64,000 nucleotides of DNA from Candidatus Mailhella excrementigallinarum (GTDB taxonomy: Bacteria; Desulfobacterota; Desulfovibrionia; Desulfovibrionales; Desulfovibrionaceae). Position 1 is the first letter of the stretch. Every line of letters begins with the position of its first letter. Both the position numbers and the translations under genes were made by a program. This document shows positions 34,149-43,201 of the stretch, one piece after another. The notes below the pieces were generated by a model. The model was not told the origin of the DNA and did not search any database. It saw nothing but the letters and a program-made list of their open reading frames with translations. The stretch spans positions 1 to 64,000 of the forward strand of contig CALUUZ010000014.1 in assembly GCA_944324075.1 (NCBI GenBank), given 5' to 3'.

Positions 34149-34786
34149 CGCTGCGCACCTGCGCGGCCTGTCTTGTCCTTCACGCCGTGACCGCCGTGCC
34201 GCTGGCGCGCTGGTCAGGTTCCGGCCCGGCCCCGCTGCGCCGTCTGCTCAGCTTTCTGATCACGCTTCCGCTCGTCTTCCCGCCCATCGCGCTGGGCTTC
34301 ATGCTGCTGATGTTCTTCGGCCATGAAGGCTGGGGCGGACGGCTGCTGCGGGAAACGGCGGGCGTGAGCCTGGTGTTCTCCCGGCCGGGCATCATCTTCG
34401 CCGCATGGCTGGCCGGGCTGCCTCTGGTGGTCAAGCCCGTGCAGGCCGCGCTGGGCGCGCCCGAACTGAAGCGCCTGGAGGAAGCCGCCCGGGTCTGCGG
34501 AGCGGGACCTCTGGCCGCCTTCCTTCTGGTCACCCTGCCGCTGATCCGGCGGGGCATGGCCGCCGGACTGCTTCTCGGCCTGACCAGAGCCCTTGGCGAA
34601 GTGGGCATGAGCCTCATGCTCGGCGGAAACATCGCGGGCCGCACCAACACGCTTTCCCTGGAAATCTTCAACTCCGTTTCCACCGGGGAATACCGCCGCG
34701 CCGCCGCGCTCTGCCTGCTGCTCGGCCTTGTGAGCCTGCTCCTGTACCTTGCGGTGGAACTGTGTCAGAATAAGCGCGGAACGTGA
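34094..34786 (+). CDS. modB: Molybdate ABC transporter permease
   Basis: A 230-residue inner-membrane protein with five to six hydrophobic segments, the channel of the molybdate importer. The EAA motif that contacts ModC is visible at about 135-155 (EEAARVCGAGPLAAFLLVTL), followed by RALGEVGMSLMLGGNIAGRT, which is typical of ModB. It is separated from modA by 570 bp of unusual sequence, whereas modC and modA overlap, so separate regulation of the permease is possible. R1 and R2 repeats follow. Confidence 0.93.
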   Translation: MFPLDELSSPEVSFSLRLTLRTCAACLVLHAVTAVPLARWSGSGPAPLRRLLSFLITLPLVFPPIALGFMLLMFFGHEGWGGRLLRETAGVSLVFSRPGIIFAAWLAGLPLVVKPVQAALGAPELKRLEEAARVCGAGPLAAFLLVTLPLIRRGMAAGLLLGLTRALGEVGMSLMLGGNIAGRTNTLSLEIFNSVSTGEYRRAAALCLLLGLVSLLLYLAVELCQNKRGT

Positions 34787-34794
34787 CGTCTCAT

Positions 34795-34822
34795 GTTTCA
34801 AACCACAAGGGAATTTTTGATG
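34795..34822 (+). repeat. R1 3' end only
   Basis: TGTTTCAAACCACAAGGGAATTTTTGATG: the R1 tail with its ribosome-binding site and ATG. Thirty-four codons follow (MNRGACRQHRLERLAPEN and on) before a stop inside R2, so this start site appears to be orphaned. Confidence 0.65.
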
Positions 34823-34853
34823 AACCGCGGCGCTTGCAGGCAGCACCGATTGG

Positions 34854-34970
34854 AGCGTCTTGCTCCTGAAAACATCTGCCGGCCGGGACCCTGTGTTCCG
34901 GCCCGCTGGTTTCACGCCGCCTGAGCCATGCGCCGCAAGTGAATTGCGGCGACACTGGAAAAGAGAGGGG
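34854..34970 (+). repeat. R2 repeat, left two thirds
   Basis: GGAGCGTCTTGCTCCTG edge, a GCCGGGAC/GTTCCGGC stem with one G-U pair, and GCCGCAAGTGAATTGCGGC. The right-edge hairpin is replaced by R3 sequence. Confidence 0.7.
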
Positions 34971-34974
34971 CCGA

Positions 34975-35109
34975 CCGGACGGCGGCCCCGCGGGGCCGTG
35001 CCCCCTGCCGGAGAGGGCCTTTCACCGCGCCGGAAGCGCGGCTGCCGCTGAAACCGGGGCGGAAGAACGGCCCCTGATTGCTGTATCGCCGGAAACTTCA
35101 ACACAGCCG
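34975..35109 (+). repeat. R3 tail
   Basis: Has the R3 order GCCTTTCACCGCGCC-GGA-AGCGCGGCTGCCG, then GAAACCGGGG and the outer end GAAACTTCAACACAGCC, as at 42271-42287. It ends 10 bp before the modD ribosome-binding site. Confidence 0.65.
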
Positions 35110-35128
35110 GACAAAAAGGAGACTTCCC

Positions 35129-36001
35129 GTGCATTTCATCAAAAGCGGCGCATGGCTTGACGAGCTTCTGCTCGATGACTGCCCCGGCATGGATCTGACC
35201 GTGGAAATGCTGGGCATCGACGACAGGCCCGGTTTCATGATCTTCAGCCCGAAGTCGGATTGCGTCGTTTCCGGCGCGGAAGAGGCCGCCCTGCTGCTGG
35301 AGCGCTGCGGCCTGGCCGTTACCCGGCATGTCCGCAACGGCGACCGCGCCGGGGCGGGACAGCCGCTCCTCGAAGCGCGGGGAAACGCCGCCGGGCTGCA
35401 CCGGGGCTGGAAGATCAGCCAGACGCTCATGGAGTACATGAGCGGCATCGCCACCCGCGCGGCGCGCATGGCCGACGCGGCGCGGGCCGTCAGTCCGCGC
35501 GTCCGGGTCGCCGTCACGCGCAAGAATTTTCCGGGCGCAAAGCGCCTCTGTCTGGAAGCCGCCGTCAGCGGCGGAGCCGTGGTGCATCGCCTCAACCTGT
35601 CGGATTCCGTGCTTGTTTTCGATCAGCACCGCGTCTTTCTCGACGACGCGGGCACAGATGCCCCGGACGCTCTGCGGGCCTTCGCCCGGCGCATTCCGGA
35701 ATTCCGCGCCGCCCTGCCGGAAAAAAAGCTCTGCGCCGAGGTGGACAGCCCGGAAGACGCCCTGCTGCTGGCCCGGGCGGGCATCGACATCGTGCAGTGC
35801 GAAAAGTTTCCCTGCTCCCTTCTGGCCGAAACCGTGCGCGAGCTGCGCGCGGCAAGGCCGGGCATCCTTGTTCTGGCGGCGGGCGGCATCAACGGGGACA
35901 ACGCGGCGGACTACGCCGCCTCCGGCGCGGATGAACTGGTGACCACCTGGCCTTATTTCGGCAGACCGGCAGACATCAAGGTCCGCATGACCGCGCTCTG
36001 A
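35129..36001 (+). CDS. modD: ModD, nicotinate-nucleotide pyrophosphorylase-like protein
   Basis: A 290-residue protein of the NadC/phosphoribosyltransferase fold found next to molybdate transport genes and named ModD; its reaction is not established. It has LLLDDCPGMDLTVEMLG, the substrate-binding TRKNFPGAKRL (with K and R) and AAGGINGDNAADYAASGAD near the C-terminus, in place of NadC equivalents. I use the GTG at 35129 because AAAAAGGAG lies 8 bp upstream. It is probably the last gene of the modCABD group. Confidence 0.87.
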   Translation: MHFIKSGAWLDELLLDDCPGMDLTVEMLGIDDRPGFMIFSPKSDCVVSGAEEAALLLERCGLAVTRHVRNGDRAGAGQPLLEARGNAAGLHRGWKISQTLMEYMSGIATRAARMADAARAVSPRVRVAVTRKNFPGAKRLCLEAAVSGGAVVHRLNLSDSVLVFDQHRVFLDDAGTDAPDALRAFARRIPEFRAALPEKKLCAEVDSPEDALLLARAGIDIVQCEKFPCSLLAETVRELRAARPGILVLAAGGINGDNAADYAASGADELVTTWPYFGRPADIKVRMTAL

Positions 36002-36210
36002 TTCCGCCTGCCCTTCCCTTCCGCACCACACGCGCCGGAACGGCCTCCGTTCTCCGGCTCTTGGCTTTTATCCGGGATTCTGCTATCCTGTAGCGATTTC
36101 AGCGTATAATCATCCGAGGAACACTCTCCGGAGCGGAGCCCGGCAGACCCGCCGTCCCGGCCGCTTCCGTTCTCCGTCCGCCGCAATATGCCTCATCAAT
36201 GAAGGATAAC

Positions 36211-37902
36211 ATGACCGATACCGCCCCTGACGAAAAGCTCGACATCACCGCCCCCGAAAACGCGCTTCCCCCGCTTGCCCTTGAAGATCTCCCCGAAACC
36301 ATGCGGGAAGCCTGTTCCCGCGCCTCGTGGACGCGCCTCATGCCCGTGCAGGCCCACGCTCTGCCCTATCTCATGGCCGGGCGCGACATCATGGTCCAGT
36401 CCCGCACGGGCAGCGGCAAGACCGGAGCCTACCTGCTTCCCCTGCTCGATCGCCTTGACCCCGGGCACAGGGGCGTGCAGGCGCTGATTCTCGCTCCCAC
36501 GCGCGAACTGGCCGTGCAGGTGGAACGTGAGGCCGAAACGCTGTTTGAAGGCACGGGCCTCGGCGTCTGCGCCCTTTACGGCGGCGTGGGCTACGGCAGG
36601 CAGCTCGACGCGCTCAGGGCGGGCGTGCAGGTGGTGGTGGGCACGCCGGGCCGTGTGCTGGATCACCTTCTGCGCCGCACGCTGTCGCTCGACGCTCTCG
36701 AAACGCTGGTCTTTGACGAGGCCGACCGCATGCTGTCCATCGGCTTTTACCCGGACATGAAGGAAATCCAGCGTTATCTGCCGCGCCGGCCGCTGCCGGC
36801 CGCGCTCTTTTCCGCCACCTATCCGGCCCATGTGCTGAATCTGGCCGGGGAATTCCTGCGCGATCCGCAGATGCTCAGTCTGTCCCAGGGGCAGGTGCAT
36901 GTGGCCGCCATTCAGCATCTGTACTGCGAATGCCGCCCCATGGACAAGGATCGCGCTCTGGTGCGCCTGCTGGAAACGGAAAATCCCGCATCCGCCATTA
37001 TTTTCTGCAACACCAAGGCCAACGTGCATTATGTCGCGGGCGTGCTTCAGGGCTTCGGTTACAGCGCGGACGAACTTTCCGCCGATCTGTCCCAGGGCAG
37101 GCGCGAGGAAGTGCTGGACAGGCTGCGCCGGGGCAAGGTGCGCCTGCTGGTGGCCACCGACGTGGCCGCGCGCGGCATAGATATCCCCGATCTCTCCCAC
37201 GTCATCCTCTATGAGCCGCCGGAAGACCGGGAATCCTACATCCACCGCGCGGGACGCACCGGACGGGCGGGAGCCGCGGGCACGGTCATCTCTCTGGTGG
37301 ACATCATGCAGAAGCTGGAAGTGGAGCGCATCGCCCGCTTCTACAGGATCGACCTCATCCCCATGACGCCCCCGACCGATGAGGACGTTTCCCGCGCCGT
37401 GGCCCAGCGCGTCACCGCCCTGCTGGAAAGCAGACGCCGCGCCTGCACCGGCCTGCAGATGGAGCGGGTGCGCCGCTTCCTCCCTCTGGTGAGGGAACTT
37501 GCCGAAGGAGAGGACGAGGAGCAGCTTCTGCTGCTGGCCCTGCTGCTGGACAGCGACTACCAGCAGAGTCTCGGCATGGCTCCGGTGACGCCCCGGCCCG
37601 TGCGGGCCTCGGACGGCGGGGAGGGTTCCCGCCGCAGCGGGGAGCGCCGCAAGGATCGCGGAGAGCGTCGCAGGCCGCGGCGCGGCTCTTCCTCCAGGGA
37701 CGCGGGGGAAGGAGAGACTGCTCCCGCTCCCGCGCGGGAAACGCCGCCTGAAAGCCCGGCGCCGGCCGCTCCGGCCGGAGGAGAATCCGGCGAAGCGGGC
37801 GCTCCCGGAAAGCGCCGTCGCCGCCGCCCGCGCCGCAAGTCCCCCGCCGGGGATGGAAACGGCGCCGGAGGGGCGGGAGAAAGCGTTCCGGCGGAATCGT
37901 AA
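36211..37902 (+). CDS. DEAD-box ATP-dependent RNA helicase
   Basis: A 563-residue helicase. Q motif region WTRLMPVQAHALP, motif I SRTGSGKT (64-71), Ia PTRELA, GG, Ib TPGR, II VFDEADR (about 167-173), III SAT, IV IIFCNTK, V ATDVAARGIDIPD and VI HRAGRTGR are all present. The C-terminal 110 residues are Arg/Pro/Ala-rich (RRKDRGERRRPRRG, GKRRRRRPRRK) and probably bind RNA without sequence preference. It resembles DeaD/RhlE-type helicases of cold and ribosome assembly. AAGGA five bases upstream favours the ATG at 36211 over the one at 36199. Confidence 0.94.
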   Translation: MTDTAPDEKLDITAPENALPPLALEDLPETMREACSRASWTRLMPVQAHALPYLMAGRDIMVQSRTGSGKTGAYLLPLLDRLDPGHRGVQALILAPTRELAVQVEREAETLFEGTGLGVCALYGGVGYGRQLDALRAGVQVVVGTPGRVLDHLLRRTLSLDALETLVFDEADRMLSIGFYPDMKEIQRYLPRRPLPAALFSATYPAHVLNLAGEFLRDPQMLSLSQGQVHVAAIQHLYCECRPMDKDRALVRLLETENPASAIIFCNTKANVHYVAGVLQGFGYSADELSADLSQGRREEVLDRLRRGKVRLLVATDVAARGIDIPDLSHVILYEPPEDRESYIHRAGRTGRAGAAGTVISLVDIMQKLEVERIARFYRIDLIPMTPPTDEDVSRAVAQRVTALLESRRRACTGLQMERVRRFLPLVRELAEGEDEEQLLLLALLLDSDYQQSLGMAPVTPRPVRASDGGEGSRRSGERRKDRGERRRPRRGSSSRDAGEGETAPAPARETPPESPAPAAPAGGESGEAGAPGKRRRRRPRRKSPAGDGNGAGGAGESVPAES

Positions 37903-38006
37903 AACCTGCGGGCGGAACAGGGGAACCTGCCCGGCAGATGCCTCCGACAGCGGAATATTCTGGAGAACAACCCCCAGCAAGAGCTGCTCCCCCGAGGGAG
38001 TCGACG

Positions 38007-38624
38007 ATGAGCAAAGACGACGAAACGCAAGAGAGCGCCCCGGCCTCCCCGCCTGATGTTCCCGCTCAGGGGAACGCGAGGCGGGAAGACCGGGGGACGC
38101 ACGAACATGCTCCGCCGGGAAACAGGGTTCCCGAATGTCTGACCAGAGTCGCTCCGGTCACGGTTCCGCCCACCAGAATCCAGGTTTCCCCCGAAGTGCT
38201 GGCGGACAATTTTCAGGCTCTGCTGGAATCCGTGAGCCGGACCGAAGCGTTCGGCATCCTTGAGCTGGGACGCTTTCGGTTCGGGCTGCGCAGGCGCATG
38301 GGCCGGGAGCTTCTGGCCCTGTATGCGGGCCTGTGGAACCTTGCCCTTCGCCGCTCCTTTCCGCACGACTACGAGGAAATCTTCCGGACATGGCTTCTGC
38401 GCGAGAAAGCAAGGCTTCCCGCCCGCCGCCGGCGCGAATGGGAAAAACGCATCCTCCAGTATGTGGATTCGCTCCGTCAGTACGGCGACGCGGACTTTTC
38501 CGAGCCGAGCCGTCACATCACCGGCCTGCTGGAAGCGGATGAGGCGCGCTCCAGACGCATCTCGTTCGGCATGGCGCTTTATGTCCGCCGGATATACACC
38601 TACTTTTTCGATCACCTGCTCTGA
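38007..38624 (+). CDS. Conserved hypothetical protein
   Basis: A 205-residue protein I do not recognise. The first 55 residues are disordered (Pro/Glu/Ala-rich); the rest (from PTRIQVSPEVLADNF) is alpha-helical and rich in Arg, Leu and aromatics, without membrane segments, Cys clusters or catalytic motifs. GAGGGAG precedes the ATG. It lies 104 bp after the helicase and 34 bp before trmI, in the same direction, so it may be cotranscribed with these RNA-related genes. Confidence 0.75.
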   Translation: MSKDDETQESAPASPPDVPAQGNARREDRGTHEHAPPGNRVPECLTRVAPVTVPPTRIQVSPEVLADNFQALLESVSRTEAFGILELGRFRFGLRRRMGRELLALYAGLWNLALRRSFPHDYEEIFRTWLLREKARLPARRRREWEKRILQYVDSLRQYGDADFSEPSRHITGLLEADEARSRRISFGMALYVRRIYTYFFDHLL

Positions 38625-38658
38625 ACCCATGCGGCCCGGCCCGCGAAAAGGAACTGTC

Positions 38659-39558
38659 ATGCCCCGGTACGGCGATTTGGTCATATTGCTCTCTCCACGC
38701 GGCAAACGCCGCATGATGCGCGTCGAAGAAGGCAGGGACTGGCACACCCAGGACGGCGTCGTCAGCATGGCCGATCTGGCGGCCGCAGCCTTCGGGAGCG
38801 AGGTGCGCACCTCGCTCGGCGTGCCCTTCCGCGTGCTGCGCCCCCAGCTCCACGATCTGATCATGGGCATCAAGCGCCAGACGCAGATCATGTATCCCAA
38901 GGACATGGGGCTGATCTGCCTCAAGCTCGGCGTGGGCGCGGGCCGCACCATACTTGAGGCGGGTTCCGGTTCGGGCGGGTTCACCATCGCCCTGTCCTGG
39001 TTCTCCGGCCCCGCCGGACGCGTGCATACCTTCGAAGCGCGCGAGGAGTTCCACAAACTGGCGCGCCGCAACCTCGACTGGGCGGGCGTGGGGGAAAACG
39101 TCTCCCTGCACCTGCGGGACATCGGGGACGGCTTCGGGCTTGACGATCCCGCCGTTCTCAACGGTCAGAAGGCGGACGCGCTCTTTCTCGACGTGCGCAC
39201 GCCCTGGGAATATCTGGATCACGCGCTGGAAGCTCTGGTTCCGGGCGCGCCGCTGGCCTTCCTGCTGCCCACCGTGGATCAGGTGTCCAGACTCCTGCTC
39301 GCGCTGGAACGCGGCCCCTTTGAGGAAACAGAAGTGTGCGAGATTCTCGTCCGCCCCTGGAAGCCCGTGCCCGACCGCCTGCGCCCGGCGGACCGCATGA
39401 GCGCCCACACCGGCTTTCTCGTCTTCAGCCGCCATCAGGAACGCTCCCCCCTGTGGGACGAGCATCTGGTGCTCGGCACACGGGAACGCAAACAGCACGC
39501 CGCGCGCCTCGCCAGGCTCGGACAGACGGAAGAACCGGAAGAAGATAACCTGGAATAG
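38659..39558 (+). CDS. trmI: tRNA (adenine-N1)-methyltransferase TrmI
   Basis: A 299-residue SAM-dependent enzyme that makes N1-methyladenosine at position 58 of tRNA. It has an N-terminal domain (RYGDLVILLSPRGKRR), the typical YPKDMGLICLKLGVGAGRTI approach and SAM motif I ILEAGSGSGGFTIAL, the acidic TFEAREEF and the DALFLDVRTPWEYL catalytic region (FLDVRTPWE where many TrmI have LDLPDPW). GAAAAGGAA lies upstream. It follows the unknown gene closely. Confidence 0.93.
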   Translation: MPRYGDLVILLSPRGKRRMMRVEEGRDWHTQDGVVSMADLAAAAFGSEVRTSLGVPFRVLRPQLHDLIMGIKRQTQIMYPKDMGLICLKLGVGAGRTILEAGSGSGGFTIALSWFSGPAGRVHTFEAREEFHKLARRNLDWAGVGENVSLHLRDIGDGFGLDDPAVLNGQKADALFLDVRTPWEYLDHALEALVPGAPLAFLLPTVDQVSRLLLALERGPFEETEVCEILVRPWKPVPDRLRPADRMSAHTGFLVFSRHQERSPLWDEHLVLGTRERKQHAARLARLGQTEEPEEDNLE

Positions 39559-39589
39559 TGGTGAGGCTCCGCCTCCCCACGCCCCTCCG

Positions 39590-39835
39590 GCAGGGACCAT
39601 TAACTGCCGGAGGCGCGAGCGTTAGCGAGCCTGGAGCGACGACCCCCCGCCGCATGGAATGCGGCATGGAGGGGGGCGAGGAGCGGAAGTAATGTCTCGC
39701 GAAGCGCGGTCGAGAGCGGCGAAGCCGCGCGAGACGAAGCGTAGCCAGCCGTCGAGCGAGGGAGCCTTTCGCCGCACTGGAAGTGCGGCTGTCTTCGCGG
39801 CAACGAATGTTGCCGCATAACTCACGGTGCGGCAG
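39590..39835 (+). mobile_element. R3 MITE copy, ends eroded
   Basis: TAACTGCCGGAGGCGCGAGCG, the CGCATGGAATGCGG hairpin, the TCTCGCGAAGCGCGGTCGAG block, CCGCACT/AGTGCGG and GCGGCAAC/GTTGCCGC (39797-39816). The last two stems have different bases from those at 8029-8075 but the same pairing. Confidence 0.75.
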
Positions 39836-39878
39836 GCTCTCAGTATACTGATAACAACTCCGCCCCACAATAAACGCC

Positions 39879-41864
39879 ATGAACATTACTCTTCAGAATA
39901 TCTGCAAATCTTACGGCGGCAAGGACATTCTGTCCGACTTCTCCCTTGACGTGCTGGACGGCATGCGGCTCTGCATCTGCGGTCCGAACGGCAGCGGCAA
40001 GTCCACGCTCATCCGGATCATGGCGGGCGCGGCCCAGCCCGATGCGGGCCGGGTCATCGTGCCCCGTGAATGCCGGGTGGGCTATGTGGAACAGATTCTT
40101 GACGACGATGCCCTGAATACTCCCCTGCTGTCGTGGGTGCAGAGCGCCCTGCCGGACTGGGGCGACTTCTGGACGGAGTGGGAAAAGGCCCACGCAGCCG
40201 GAGACGAAGCCGCGCTGACCCGGCTCATGGCCCGTCAGCACGATCTGGAAGCCCGCTACGGATACAACCCGGAGCAGAAGGCGCAGACCGTGCTTTCCGG
40301 CCTCGGCTTCGACAGATCGAAATGGGCGCAGCCTCTGGCGCAGCTTTCCGGCGGCTGGCGCGAACGGGCCAAGCTGGCCAGGGTGCTCACCGCCGGAGCG
40401 GACGTGCTGCTGCTGGACGAACCCACCAACCACCTCGACCTTGACGCCGTGGAATGGCTGGAAGAATTCCTGCTGGAATTCAGGGGAGCCATGGTCTTTG
40501 TGGCGCATGACCGCGTGTTCATGGATCACGTCGGCACGCATATCCTGTATATGGGCGGCAGCCGTCCCGTTTTCCGCAAGGCCACGTTCAGCCAGTTTCT
40601 GGAAATGCAGGACGAAATCGACGAGCAGCGGGAACGCGAGGCCAGGCGGCTGGCGGAGGAAATCGACCGCAAGATGGATTTTGTGCGGCGCTTCAAGGCC
40701 AAGGCCACCAAGGCCCGGCAGGCCGCCTCACGCCAGAAGATGGCCAAAAAACTGGAAAAGGAACTGGAACAGTACCAGCCCGAAGCAAGGCGGAAGGAAC
40801 TGTCCTTCAAATGGCCGGAAGCCGCCCGCTCGGAAAAGGTGGTGCTCGCGGCGGCGGACCTGGCCTTCCATTTTCCGGACGGCAAGGTTCTGTGGCCGCC
40901 CCTGACCTTTACCCTGTTCCGGGGGCAGCGCATCGGGCTGGTGGGGCATAACGGCTGCGGCAAGTCCACCCTGCTGAAAATCCTGGCGGGCAGGCTGGCC
41001 CGCACGGGCGGCAGCGTCAGCAGCGGATCGCTCACCAGACTGGGGTATTACAGCCAGCAGCAGACCGAAACGCTGGATATCAAGGGAACCGTGCTCGGAG
41101 AAATGCGCCGCCTGTCCGATCCGCGCACCACGGAAGAGGAGCTGATGAGCGTGCTGGGCTTGTTCCTGCTCGGGCAGGGCTACTTTGACCGCTTCATCTC
41201 CACCCTGTCCGGCGGCGAGCGCAGCAGGCTGGCCCTGGCGGTGCTCTTTCTCGCCCGCTGCAATCTGCTGGTGCTGGACGAACCCACCAACCATCTTGAT
41301 CTGGAAAGCCGGGAAGCCCTCATCGAAGCCCTGGACAACTTCGACGGCACCCTGCTGGTGGTGGCGCACGACAGGCATCTGCTGGCCGAGGTCGTGGACG
41401 AGATATGGGAAATCACCGACAGGGGCATCCATGTCTACGAGGGCGGATTCGAGGAATACGACGCAGCCCGCCATGCCGCAAAGGCGGCAGAAAAGGCCGC
41501 GAAGAGCGAAACGGCGGCCCAGGACGGAAGCACCGGCCTGTCCCGCGAGGACCTGAAGCGCATCAAGCGGGAACAGGCTGAACAGCGCAACGCCCTGTAC
41601 AAGAAGCTCAAGCCCCTGCAGGAGAAGTACAGAAGGGACGAGGCGGACATGGAAGCCACGCTGACCCGCCTCGGTGAAGTGGAAAACCTGCTTGCCGATC
41701 CCGACGTCTACGCCGACGGAGCAAAAGCTTCCGCCCTGCTCAGGGAGTTTCACGAACTTCAGACAAGGAGCGAGGGGCAGTTGGAAGCTCTGGGCGAACT
41801 GGAAGCGCAGATTTCCGCGCTGGAAGCGCAGCGCGCCGCGCTGAGCCTGGGCGCGGAGGAATAA
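39879..41864 (+). CDS. ABC-F family ATPase
   Basis: A 661-residue soluble protein with two ABC domains and no membrane segments, the ABC-F class that acts on ribosomes. First Walker A GPNGSGKST (35-43), signature LSGGWRER, Walker B LLLDEPTNHLD; an Arg/Lys-rich linker (about 250-310) matching the P-site tRNA interaction motif; second Walker A GHNGCGKST, signature LSGGERSR and LVLDEPTNHLD. A C-terminal coiled coil (about 545-655) resembles that of Uup/YheS. Probably a translation factor rather than a resistance protein. Confidence 0.92.
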   Translation: MNITLQNICKSYGGKDILSDFSLDVLDGMRLCICGPNGSGKSTLIRIMAGAAQPDAGRVIVPRECRVGYVEQILDDDALNTPLLSWVQSALPDWGDFWTEWEKAHAAGDEAALTRLMARQHDLEARYGYNPEQKAQTVLSGLGFDRSKWAQPLAQLSGGWRERAKLARVLTAGADVLLLDEPTNHLDLDAVEWLEEFLLEFRGAMVFVAHDRVFMDHVGTHILYMGGSRPVFRKATFSQFLEMQDEIDEQREREARRLAEEIDRKMDFVRRFKAKATKARQAASRQKMAKKLEKELEQYQPEARRKELSFKWPEAARSEKVVLAAADLAFHFPDGKVLWPPLTFTLFRGQRIGLVGHNGCGKSTLLKILAGRLARTGGSVSSGSLTRLGYYSQQQTETLDIKGTVLGEMRRLSDPRTTEEELMSVLGLFLLGQGYFDRFISTLSGGERSRLALAVLFLARCNLLVLDEPTNHLDLESREALIEALDNFDGTLLVVAHDRHLLAEVVDEIWEITDRGIHVYEGGFEEYDAARHAAKAAEKAAKSETAAQDGSTGLSREDLKRIKREQAEQRNALYKKLKPLQEKYRRDEADMEATLTRLGEVENLLADPDVYADGAKASALLREFHELQTRSEGQLEALGELEAQISALEAQRAALSLGAEE

Positions 41865-41889
41865 ATCCCCGGCCCGCCCTGACGCCCCG

Positions 41890-42431
41890 GGACGTTTTGT
41901 TATTGAAAGGCTCTGTTCAAGTTTACGGTTGGCAAAGAGAAGTATGCTCCTTTAACCGCCGGAGGCGCGAGCGTTAGCGAGCTTTGAGCGACGCCCCCCC
42001 GCCGCATGGTCATGCGGCATGGAGGGGGGGGCCGACCGAAAGGCGCAAAGCGTTCCCGTTGGGCGAGTCTTCGAGCCCTTACGGGAATCGAGAGCAGAGA
42101 TGAGGAGCGGAAGCCATGCCTCGCGAAGCGCGGTCGAGAGCGGCGAAGCCGCGCGAGACGAAGCGTAGCCAGCCGTTGCCAAAGGCGGCCTTTCACCGCA
42201 CTGGAAGTGCGGTTGCCGTCACGGCAACGAATGTTGCCGCGGAAACCGGGACAGATGACTGTATCAGCCAGAAACTTTAACACAGCAAGCCAGGCCCCTG
42301 TGTTCTGGCCCGCAGGTTTCACGCCGCCGCCGAAGCTGTACGCCGCAAGTGAACTGCGGCTGCTCCGGCGGCTCTGCTTCAGTCTTGCCCCGCTCGACTG
42401 AAACAGAGCATTTCATAAGCAAAATGCTCTA
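41890..42431 (+). repeat. R2 repeat split by an R3 insertion
   Basis: The left piece (GGGACGTTTTGTTATTGAAA, to 41908) and the right piece (42288-42431, from AGCCAGGCCCCTGTGTTCTGGC to CAAAATGCTCTA) together make one R2. The final CTA is the complement of the channel gene's TAG stop. Confidence 0.72.
41909..42287 (+). mobile_element. R3 MITE, long copy
   Basis: A 379-bp element with ends GGCTCTGTTCAAGTTTA and, on the other strand, TGCTGTGTTAAAGTTTC. It has CCGCACT/AGTGCGG and GCGGCAAC/GTTGCCGC hairpins and the TCTCGCGAAGCGCGG block. It sits inside an R2 repeat; flanking 8-mers do not match, so target duplication was lost or never formed. Confidence 0.78.
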
Positions 42432-43109
42432 TCTTCGTGAAGAGCTTCCGGCGCGGCTCACAATGGAGGAAATCACCACCAGCGAATACATGTTGCCCGC
42501 CAGCGCGGCGAGAATCGTGGCATTTCTGGCCACCCAGCTTACGGGCACGATATCCCCGTATCCCACGGTCAGGATGGTGATGTAGCTGAAGTAGAACAGG
42601 TCGTTCATGATGTTCTCGTTCCGCCCCAGCCCGGAAAAGGAGCCGGGGGTATGGAACTCGATGCCCAGAAAGAGAAAATAGCTGCAGTACCCCAGGAGCA
42701 GAAAGCCGCTCAGACCAGCGTAAACGGCCTCGCGCCCGGCGTTGGACATGCGCCACAACTGACGGAACAACTCTCCCGTCACGCCCGCGAAGAAGGCGAA
42801 ATACAGCCCCGTGAGGCCCGGCTCGAACTCGAAGGGCAGCAGAAACCCGGCCACGCGGCAGAACATGAGGCCCGCCGCGCAGCACAGGAACACCCTGAGC
42901 AGGATGCGGTTCGTCTCAAACAGCGCCAGCGCCGCCAGAAGCTGAAACGGCAGATAGAGAAACTGGGCAATCCCTCCGTAGATATTTGAGGGAAAGAGCA
43001 TGTTCAGCACAAACACGCACAGCAATGACCCCAGCAGAAGCTCATAGCGTATTCCGTGCAGCATCCGATGAAAGGCGATCAGGCGGGAAAACAGCGGATG
43101 AAACGGCAT
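42429..43109 (-). CDS. Potassium channel-like ion channel protein
   Basis: A 226-residue membrane protein with about six hydrophobic segments. The selectivity filter TVGYGDIVP is at about residue 178, preceded by a pore helix (NDLFYFSYITIL) and followed by a last membrane helix. The N-terminal part has four further segments, with no Arg-rich voltage sensor and no RCK domain, so it is a short Kch-like channel. Gating is unknown. The C-terminus ends soon after the pore (RAGSSSRR), and its TAG stop lies in the R2 edge. It is 92 bp downstream of ftsY. Confidence 0.88.
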   Translation of the reverse strand: MPFHPLFSRLIAFHRMLHGIRYELLLGSLLCVFVLNMLFPSNIYGGIAQFLYLPFQLLAALALFETNRILLRVFLCCAAGLMFCRVAGFLLPFEFEPGLTGLYFAFFAGVTGELFRQLWRMSNAGREAVYAGLSGFLLLGYCSYFLFLGIEFHTPGSFSGLGRNENIMNDLFYFSYITILTVGYGDIVPVSWVARNATILAALAGNMYSLVVISSIVSRAGSSSRR

Positions 43110-43201
43110 GACTCAGGCATCCCCGCGTTTTCTGCATGACGAAGCGCCCCCGGCGCATGACGCCCGTTCCGGCGGGCGAATCCCGTTTCTCGTTCCGTCC
43201 T

